Shown one piece after another: positions 5,662-5,978 of a stretch of DNA of 5,978 nucleotides. The notes under the pieces are model-generated. The model was not told where the DNA came from, searched no databases, and saw nothing but the letters and a program-made list of their open reading frames with translations. This stretch comes from an uncultured Hyphomicrobiales bacterium. Its GTDB lineage: Bacteria > Pseudomonadota > Alphaproteobacteria > Rhizobiales > Beijerinckiaceae. The DNA is taken from the NCBI GenBank assembly GCA_903918155.1, contig CAIXDD010000429.1, positions 1-5,978 of the forward strand, in the 5' to 3' direction. The number at the start of each line of letters is the position of its first letter. Positions within the stretch are counted from its first letter, which is position 1. The translations under genes were made by a program, and so were the position numbers.

Positions 5662-5808
5662 ATGGCCGAACATCACGCGACCGGCGGCCACCCCGCCATG
5701 GACTACGCCGAGCACGAGAAAACCTACGCCTTGTTCGTGGGCCTCGCGAAATGGGGCACCGTGCTGACGGTCCTCATCCTTGTCTTCATGGCGTTTTTCC
5801 TGCTTTGA
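5662..5808 (+). CDS. aa3-type cytochrome c oxidase subunit IV, alphaproteobacterial type
   Basis: This 48-aa protein is a small accessory subunit of the aa3-type cytochrome c oxidase in the inner membrane. It belongs to the short Cox4 family of alphaproteobacteria and is not essential for catalysis in the systems where it was studied. A His-rich, polar N-terminus (MAEHHATGGHP) is followed by the family signature DYAEHEKTYALF at residues 14-25, then one transmembrane helix from about 28 to 48 (WGTVLTVLILVFMAFFLL at its end). The ATG at 5662 is chosen because AGAGGA lies 6 nt upstream and the product then has normal family length; a longer frame from 5596 has no such support. It is separate from any main cox operon here and lies 120 bp before pntA, an arrangement I recall from other rhizobia-like genomes. 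Its stop codon is part of the following hairpin. Confidence 0.9.
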   Translation: MAEHHATGGHPAMDYAEHEKTYALFVGLAKWGTVLTVLILVFMAFFLL

Positions 5809-5847
5809 CCGCAGGGGCGCCCCTCCGGGGGGCGCCTTGCCGCGGTC
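5807..5847 (+). other. Two-tier hairpin overlapping the cox subunit IV stop codon
   Basis: An outer 6-bp stem (GACCGC 5807-5812 with GCGGTC 5842-5847) encloses an inner 8-bp stem (GGCGCCCC 5816-5823 with GGGGCGCC 5829-5836) with loop TCCGG. The structure is strong, but no T-run follows on either strand, so it is not a standard intrinsic terminator. It may shield the 3' end of the short cox mRNA or lessen read-through into pntA. The outer stem uses the last two bases of the TGA stop. Confidence 0.6.
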
Positions 5848-5859
5848 ACGCTGATCTAT

Positions 5860-5928
5860 GGCTTGCGAATTTTCGTAAGCCGGGACACGCTCCAGTCTTG
5901 GAGTCCATTTTCCAGCCTGGAGCCGTCC
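5860..5928 (+). promoter_or_regulatory. Structured leader of pntA with repeated TCCAG/TGGAG dyads
   Basis: Three inverted repeats follow one another. The first pairs GGCTTGCG (5860-5867) with CGTAAGCC (5874-5881), including one G-T pair, around an A/T loop. The second is CTCCA GTCT TGGAG (5890-5903). The third is TCCAGCCTGGA (5911-5921), an odd perfect palindrome. The second and third begin exactly 20 bp apart at TCCAG. The GGAG at 5919-5922 is the pntA Shine-Dalgarno sequence, 6 nt before the ATG, so it can be paired within the third dyad or with CTCCA of the second. No clear -35/-10 pair is seen. Confidence 0.45.
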
Positions 5929-5978
5929 ATGCGCATCGCCGTTCCGGCCGAGGTCGAGCAGTTTGAGACTCGCGTCGC
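5929..5978 (+). CDS. pntA: Partial CDS, NAD(P) transhydrogenase subunit alpha (N-terminus)
   Basis: Only 16 codons and two bases are inside the window: MRIAVPAEVEQFETRV and the start of an Ala codon. This matches the very conserved beginning of the alpha subunit of proton-translocating NAD(P) transhydrogenase ('M(K/R)IAVPKE..PGETRVA'), whose first domain binds NAD(H) and passes hydride to NADP+ driven by the proton gradient. Alanine dehydrogenase shares a similar N-terminus ('IGVPKE..ENRVA') and is the main alternative, but ETRVA and the position just after cox subunit IV favour PntA. GGAG at 5919-5922 gives a well-placed ribosome-binding site. The remaining domains lie beyond the window, so membrane subunits and completeness cannot be judged. 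Confidence 0.8.
   Translation, partial: MRIAVPAEVEQFETRV

Noticed and set aside
4156..5715. 519-codon open frame antisense to aarF
   Set aside because: It mirrors the codon bias of the aarF gene in GC-rich DNA. Its translation is rich in Ala, Arg and His with no domain, and aarF has every expected motif.
5751..5966. 71-codon plus-strand open frame across the cox-pntA spacer
   Set aside because: It overlaps cox subunit IV and the start of pntA out of frame, and has no recognisable content.

Overview
The window is gene-dense, GC-rich DNA with the gene content of an alphaproteobacterial chromosome, most likely Hyphomicrobiales (Rhizobiales). The strongest taxonomic clue is a 48-residue aa3-type cytochrome c oxidase subunit IV of the short alphaproteobacterial kind, followed directly by the start of pntA (proton-translocating transhydrogenase alpha subunit). 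The AarF/ABC1 protein also carries sequence variants that I recall from alphaproteobacterial relatives. The genus cannot be told from this sequence. I see no insertion sequence, integrase, tRNA, rRNA, CRISPR array or other sign of transfer. This looks like ordinary core chromosome.

Layout, left to right. Positions 1-105 (minus) hold the first 35 codons of an unidentified, probably exported protein. Positions 123-1451 (minus) encode a periplasmic MltB-type lytic murein transglycosylase with a C-terminal peptidoglycan-binding domain; the two are 17 nt apart and probably co-transcribed. A 191-bp divergent spacer leads to a small DUF2934 protein (1643-2050, plus). It converges on galU (2084-2977, minus), whose intrinsic terminator lies inside the last codons of the DUF2934 gene. 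A 132-bp divergent spacer with an 18-bp perfect palindrome separates galU from galE (3110-4099, plus). Then follow, all on plus, an AarF/ABC1/UbiB-family kinase-like protein (4171-5526), a 16-bp tandem repeat and a hairpin, the cox subunit IV gene (5662-5808), a structured leader, and the 5' end of pntA (5929 to the window edge).

Functionally, GalU makes UDP-glucose and GalE interconverts it with UDP-galactose, so the divergent pair supplies sugar nucleotides for exopolysaccharide, LPS or glycan synthesis. MltB cleaves peptidoglycan in the same envelope. The AarF homologue (a family tied to ubiquinone metabolism), cox subunit IV and PntA are connected to respiratory membranes, although no single operon is proven.

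I found no new multi-gene system. The parts worth a second look are small: a terminator encoded inside a neighbouring gene, the palindrome at the galU leader, a stop-codon-bearing tandem repeat at the end of aarF, and repeated dyads that could hide the pntA ribosome-binding site.
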